Shown piece by piece: positions 60,594 through 64,000 of a stretch of DNA of 64,000 nt. Location of the stretch: NCBI GenBank assembly GCA_905479515.1, contig CAJQMX010000025.1, positions 1 through 64,000 of the forward strand, written 5' to 3'. The notes beneath the pieces were generated by a model. The model saw only the letters and a list, made by a program, of their open reading frames with translations. It did not search any database and was not told where the DNA came from. A program made the position numbers and the translations under genes. The stretch's first letter is position 1; every line of letters starts with the position of its first letter. Origin of the DNA: an uncultured Parasphingopyxis sp. (lineage in GTDB: Bacteria > Pseudomonadota > Alphaproteobacteria > Sphingomonadales > Sphingomonadaceae).

Positions 60594-61913
60594 ATGGAAG
60601 AGATGGGCGTCATCGACCGGTTCCTCGAAACCTTCATTGCCTATATCGATTCAGGCTTTGGCTTGCTTGCCGGCGATGTGGCTTACCTGACAACAACGCT
60701 GATCGTGATCGACATCACGCTGGCCGGTCTCTTCTGGGCCCTGTCGCAGAATGCCGATGTGATGTCAGGGCTGCTGAAGAAGGTGCTCTATGTAGGTTTC
60801 TTCGCCTTCGTTATCGGCAACTTCACCCTGCTCGCCAACATCGTGTTCGAGAGCTTTGCGAGCCTCGGTGTGAAGGCGGGCTCCAGCACGCTGACGGCAG
60901 GCGACCTTATGCGACCGGGCTATATTGCCGGGGTCGGGTTCGAGGCGGCAGAACCCTTGCTGGCCGAAATCGGCGACATGCTTGGTCCAATCAGCTTCTT
61001 TCACAATTTTATCCTGATCGCTGTCATGTTCCTGGCCTGGGCGATCATCCTCGTCGCCTTCTTCGTGCTCGCGGTTCAGCTCTTCGTGGCGATCCTGGAA
61101 TTCAAGCTAACGACGCTGGCCGGGTTCGTTCTGATCCCGTTCGCGCTCTGGAACAAGACCAGCTTTCTGGCCGAACGTGTGCTGGGCAATGTTGTCACCT
61201 CTGGCATCAAGCTCATGGTCCTCGCGGTCGTCATCGGCATCGGCTCGACCCTCTTTACCTCCATCACCGATGCTTTCACCGGCCCAGGCGATGTCACCCT
61301 TGCGCAAGTCATGGGGACCGTTCTGGCGGCCATCGTCTTTCTGTGGATGGGTGTGTTCGCGCCCGGTATTGCGTCTGGCCTTGTCACTGGGGCACCGCAG
61401 CTTGGCGCCGGTTCTGTCGTCGGCACAACAGCCGCCGTGGGTGCGGGCGCGATCCTCACAGGCACAGGTACAGTTGCTGCTGGACGCGCCGCAATTAGCG
61501 GGACATCGGCTGCGATCAAGGCCGGGGCCTCAATGTCGGGCGCGGCTCGCACCTCCTACGACTTTGGACGGCTTGGTTCCGGCGCTACCGGTTGGCGCGC
61601 GCATCTCGCTGGAGCCACAGGTATGGCGCAGGCTGGCTCAGACGCTGTGCGGCGCATGGCCGGACGACCCTTACAGGGCGCCCAAAATGCCTACAGGCGC
61701 GGCAGTGAAGCCGCCTTTGCGGCGACCGGCGGGAGTACATCATCTGCTGGCATCAGCGATGCCGGAACCAGCGGTTCAAGCCCGGCCTGGGCACGGCGCC
61801 TGCGCACAGAACAACGCCTGCAGCATGCCGGGGCGATCACGGTGCACGCCCTGAAAGATGGAGACCGCGGCATGGCTGGCGAAAATCCGAAACTTCAAAG
61901 AGACGAGGACTGA
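60594..61913 (+). CDS. trbL: Conjugal transfer protein TrbL (VirB6-like)
   Basis: 439 residues. Six or so membrane segments in residues 20-260 (LTTTLIVIDITLAGLFWAL, FFAFVIGNFTLLANIVF, FILIAVMFLAWAIILVAFFVLAVQL and others) and a long polar C-terminal tail rich in Gly, Ala and Ser. This fits the TrbL channel protein. No lipoprotein trbK was seen between trbJ and trbL, though the gap is six bases. Confidence 0.92.
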   Translation: MEEMGVIDRFLETFIAYIDSGFGLLAGDVAYLTTTLIVIDITLAGLFWALSQNADVMSGLLKKVLYVGFFAFVIGNFTLLANIVFESFASLGVKAGSSTLTAGDLMRPGYIAGVGFEAAEPLLAEIGDMLGPISFFHNFILIAVMFLAWAIILVAFFVLAVQLFVAILEFKLTTLAGFVLIPFALWNKTSFLAERVLGNVVTSGIKLMVLAVVIGIGSTLFTSITDAFTGPGDVTLAQVMGTVLAAIVFLWMGVFAPGIASGLVTGAPQLGAGSVVGTTAAVGAGAILTGTGTVAAGRAAISGTSAAIKAGASMSGAARTSYDFGRLGSGATGWRAHLAGATGMAQAGSDAVRRMAGRPLQGAQNAYRRGSEAAFAATGGSTSSAGISDAGTSGSSPAWARRLRTEQRLQHAGAITVHALKDGDRGMAGENPKLQRDED

Positions 61914-61917
61914 TCCC

Positions 61918-62613
61918 ATGTTCAGGCGAGCTTCCACTCATTACGGGCAAAGCCCACATCCCGAAACGCCTTACCAGAAAGCCGGCCAGGTCTGGGATGA
62001 CCGGATCGGATCGGCCCGCGTGCAGGCCAGGAACTGGCGGCTAATGGCACTCGGGTTGCTGGTCCTTCTGACAGCCTCTTCAGCCGCCCTTGTCTGGCGC
62101 AGCCTGCAATCCTCAGTGACGCCTTATGTGGTCGAAGTGGACGACACAGGCTCTGTGAAAGCCGTCGGCCCTGCCCTCGCCAATTACGACCCGACCGATG
62201 CGCAGGTCGCCCATCACTTGGCAAACTTCATCTCCGATGTCCGCAGCCTTTCCATCGATCCTGTCATCGTCCGGCAGAACTGGCTCGCGGCATATGATTA
62301 TGTGACCGACAAGGCCGCCATCACGCTCAGCGATTATGCGCGCGACAATGACCCCTTCGCCGAAATCGGCCGCCGCTCGCGCAGTGTCGATGTCGTGAGT
62401 GTCGTACGCGTCTCGGACGAGTCCTTCCAGGCCCGCTGGCTGGAGAAAACCTACGAGAATGGCGCGCTGACCGGCGTTAAACGATTCACCGGCCTCTTCA
62501 CTCTCATCCATTCCCCGCCGCGTGATGCCGGGGCGCTACGCGCCAATCCCCTCGGCCTTTACATCCATAGCCTCAACTGGGGCGAAGACCTTATCACAGG
62601 AGACAATCAATGA
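61918..62613 (+). CDS. trbF: Conjugal transfer protein TrbF (VirB8-like)
   Basis: 231 residues from ATG 61918. One N-terminal membrane helix (LMALGLLVLLTASSAALVW) and a periplasmic VirB8 domain (VTPYVVEVDDTGSVKAVGPA, RSLSIDPVIVRQNWLAAYDYVTDKA, LIHSPPRDAGALRANPLGLYIHSLNW). An open frame extends upstream into trbL. The stop overlaps the trbG start by four bases. Confidence 0.93.
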   Translation: MFRRASTHYGQSPHPETPYQKAGQVWDDRIGSARVQARNWRLMALGLLVLLTASSAALVWRSLQSSVTPYVVEVDDTGSVKAVGPALANYDPTDAQVAHHLANFISDVRSLSIDPVIVRQNWLAAYDYVTDKAAITLSDYARDNDPFAEIGRRSRSVDVVSVVRVSDESFQARWLEKTYENGALTGVKRFTGLFTLIHSPPRDAGALRANPLGLYIHSLNWGEDLITGDNQ

Positions 62614-63617
62614 TCCGTACAATGAGCCTTGTATCCGCCCTCGCCATCACCACGGCTTGCGCGAGCGTTCCACCAGAGCCCGTCCTCGAAGACGCAGCCT
62701 TTATCGAAGCCGCACTCGTCGAGGAAACACCGGAGCGCGCGGTCGAGATTGTCGAGACGCCGACGGTGCTGCCGCTCCCCGGCCAGATGAAACCCGTCGA
62801 AGGCACGAAGCGGACGGTGACGCGTGTCTACACCTCGCCGACCGAGACGATCCGCAAGGGTACGACCGAGGCCCGGATTGAGCCCTCGGTTGATGGCTAT
62901 TTGAATGCGATCCAAGTCTATCCGTACACTGAAGGTGCGCTCTACCGACTCTACGCAGCGCCGGGCCAGGTTTCCGACATTGCGCTGCAACCGGGCGAGA
63001 CGCTGGTATCCGTCTCGGCGGGCGATACCGTCCGCTGGATTGTCGGGGATACGTCATCGGGCTCAGGCGCAACCGCGCGCGCCCATGTGCTGGTCAAACC
63101 GATCGGCGCGGGCCTTTCGACAAATCTCATGATCGCAACCGACCGGCGGACCTATCACCTGGAACTGGAAAGCGCCGACGGCACATATATGGCGGCGCTG
63201 TCCTGGCGCTACCCGGCCGATGAGCTCTCGCAGCTCGTATCGCGCAACAGTGCCGCGCTGGCGCGGGAAGAAACATCCATTGCGCCGGGCGTCGCAACGG
63301 ACCGGCTCGACTTTGATTACCTGATCGATGGCGATCGGCCCGACTGGCGGCCCGTGCGGGTCTTCGATGATGGCCGTCAGGTCTTCATCCAGATGCCGGA
63401 TGGGCTGTCGACCATGGATGCGCCGCCGCTCTTTGTGCTTGGACCATCGGGCGATGCCGAATTGGTCAATTACCGCCTCAAGGGCAACTACTACATTGTC
63501 GATCATCTATTCCGGGCCGCCGAACTACGGCTCGGCGAGAAATCCCAGACCGTCGTACGGATCCGCAAACGCGAACCGCGTTCCGGTTTGGCCAGCCTGT
63601 TCGGGAGCAAGGGATGA
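62610..63617 (+). CDS. trbG: Conjugal transfer protein TrbG (VirB9-like)
   Basis: 335 residues. N-terminal lipobox LAITTACAS. VirB9 features: YPYTEGALYRLYAAPGQVSDIALQPGETLVSVSAGDTVRWIVGDTSSGS in the middle and PLFVLGPSGDAELVNYRLKGNYYIVDHLFRAAELRLG near the end. It forms the outer-membrane core of the channel with TrbI. The stop overlaps trbI by four bases. Confidence 0.93.
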   Translation: MIRTMSLVSALAITTACASVPPEPVLEDAAFIEAALVEETPERAVEIVETPTVLPLPGQMKPVEGTKRTVTRVYTSPTETIRKGTTEARIEPSVDGYLNAIQVYPYTEGALYRLYAAPGQVSDIALQPGETLVSVSAGDTVRWIVGDTSSGSGATARAHVLVKPIGAGLSTNLMIATDRRTYHLELESADGTYMAALSWRYPADELSQLVSRNSAALAREETSIAPGVATDRLDFDYLIDGDRPDWRPVRVFDDGRQVFIQMPDGLSTMDAPPLFVLGPSGDAELVNYRLKGNYYIVDHLFRAAELRLGEKSQTVVRIRKREPRSGLASLFGSKG

Positions 63618-64000
63618 GCGAGCCAGCCCCTTTCCCGAAGCAGGCGGATGCGCTGAACTTACGGGCACGCCCCCGCCCCGTCACACGGATAAACCGGAAA
63701 GTTCTGATGATTGGCGCTGGGCTTGGCGTGCTGGGTCTCTTTGCTGCCGCCTCGATTGCGCTCGATCCGCCGAAAGCTGTCGATCCGGCAGACCGCCAGG
63801 AACTCTACAATACGGCGACCAAGCGCGCGCCGGATGGGCTGGCAGACCTTCCCTCGTCCTATGCGACCTGGACGCCGTCGCCCGGAACGCCAAAGCTTGG
63901 CGCACCCATGGCCGGCGACCTCGGCGGGACAGTGGTTTCGGAGGAACGCGAATGGGGGCTCGATCCGGAGTGGGATGTCGCCCCCACGGAAGATTTTCGG
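63614..64000 (+). CDS. trbI: Conjugal transfer protein TrbI (VirB10-like), cut by the window edge
   Basis: The frame opens at ATG 63614 and runs to the edge without a stop (129 codons seen). N-terminal cytoplasmic segment with LNLRARPRPVTRINRKVLM, one membrane helix (IGAGLGVLGLFAAASIAL), then DPPKAVDPADRQELYNTATKRAPDGLADLPSSYA, the typical VirB10/TrbI proline-rich region. The C-terminal barrel domain lies beyond the window. Confidence 0.9.
   Translation, partial: MSEPAPFPKQADALNLRARPRPVTRINRKVLMIGAGLGVLGLFAAASIALDPPKAVDPADRQELYNTATKRAPDGLADLPSSYATWTPSPGTPKLGAPMAGDLGGTVVSEEREWGLDPEWDVAPTEDFR

Larger units (their letters stand above)
30180..64000 (+). mobile_element. Integrative conjugative element (trb/VirD4 type), right end beyond the window
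   Basis: From the first DUF2285 gene onward the genes are those of a trb-type conjugative element: regulators, ArdA, ParB-like, DUF736, excisionase-like HTH, TraF, relaxase, VirD4 and trbB-I. The left edge is drawn where homology to a DUF2285 protein begins abruptly beside an ABC-transporter fragment, near 30180. No integrase, att repeat or tRNA was found in the window, so mobility and true boundaries are unproven; the integrase may lie beyond 64000. Cargo at 41.5-51.9 kb comprises a Gabija-type pair and an hxs operon. An IS110 element and a frameshifted trbJ suggest partial decay. Confidence 0.75.

Noticed and set aside
1..64000. Search for tRNA genes, rRNA and CRISPR arrays
   Set aside because: No cloverleaf, rRNA-like segment or regularly spaced repeat array was recognised by eye; a tRNA scan would be needed to exclude one firmly.

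Overview
The window looks like the chromosome of an alphaproteobacterium, probably an aquatic oligotroph of the Hyphomonadaceae/Caulobacterales or sphingomonad type. This rests on three large TonB-dependent receptors (TBDRs), spinster-type and FucP-type MFS carriers, acyl-CoA catabolic genes, and a trb-type conjugation system of the kind common in that class. The species cannot be named from the sequence. No rRNA, tRNA or CRISPR array was recognised.

Positions 1-27 kb are a catabolic region. Coordinates 0.9-8.4 kb hold an acyl-CoA type module: a DUF2855 protein, a decayed acyl-CoA synthetase, an APH-fold phosphotransferase, a crotonase, a spinster-like MFS carrier, an acyl-CoA dehydrogenase and a LysR regulator. 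Coordinates 8.4-15.9 kb hold a Tat-exported PhoD-type phosphatase immediately downstream of a TBDR, a divergent LysR gene and a second TBDR. A GCAATTGC palindrome recurs in the control regions of these units. Coordinates 15.9-25.9 kb form a glycoside-uptake locus: TetR with a clear operator, then a TBDR, a secreted alpha/beta hydrolase, a Tat-exported GH1 beta-glucosidase, an unusual esterase-trehalase (GH37) fusion and a FucP-like sugar MFS. Together these could import, deacylate and hydrolyse an acylated glucoside or trehalose ester.

Positions 27-30.2 kb are a junction zone: a probably degenerate SnoaL-like gene, a secreted hypothetical protein, an apparently intact membrane GGDEF diguanylate cyclase, a very short CopG protein, and an ABC-exporter fragment that runs in frame into what looks like a MarR tail. 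An N-terminally clipped DUF2285 gene follows directly.

From about 30.2 kb to beyond the right edge lies an integrative conjugative element (ICE) or plasmid-like module. It has two DUF2285 regulators, a GNAT enzyme, the antirestriction protein ArdA, a large ParB-like protein, a DUF736 protein, an excisionase-like HTH protein and a TraF peptidase with an IS110 element at its 3' end. A candidate oriT, a DUF3363 relaxase, the VirD4 coupling protein, a CopG regulator and trbB-C-D-E-J-L-F-G-I follow; trbI is cut by the window edge and trbJ is frameshifted.

Between the relaxase and VirD4 sits a 10 kb cargo slot with two systems, both on the minus strand. The first is a Gabija-type anti-phage pair (GajA OLD-family nuclease plus GajB UvrD-like helicase) with a third gene of unknown function. 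The second is a complete His-Xaa-Ser (hxs) operon: hxsD, two radical-SAM enzymes hxsB and hxsC, the repeat substrate hxsA, a small membrane protein and a di-haem MauG-like enzyme, all overlapping. The hxs operon, a post-translational modification system whose product is not known to me, is the most interesting locus in the window.
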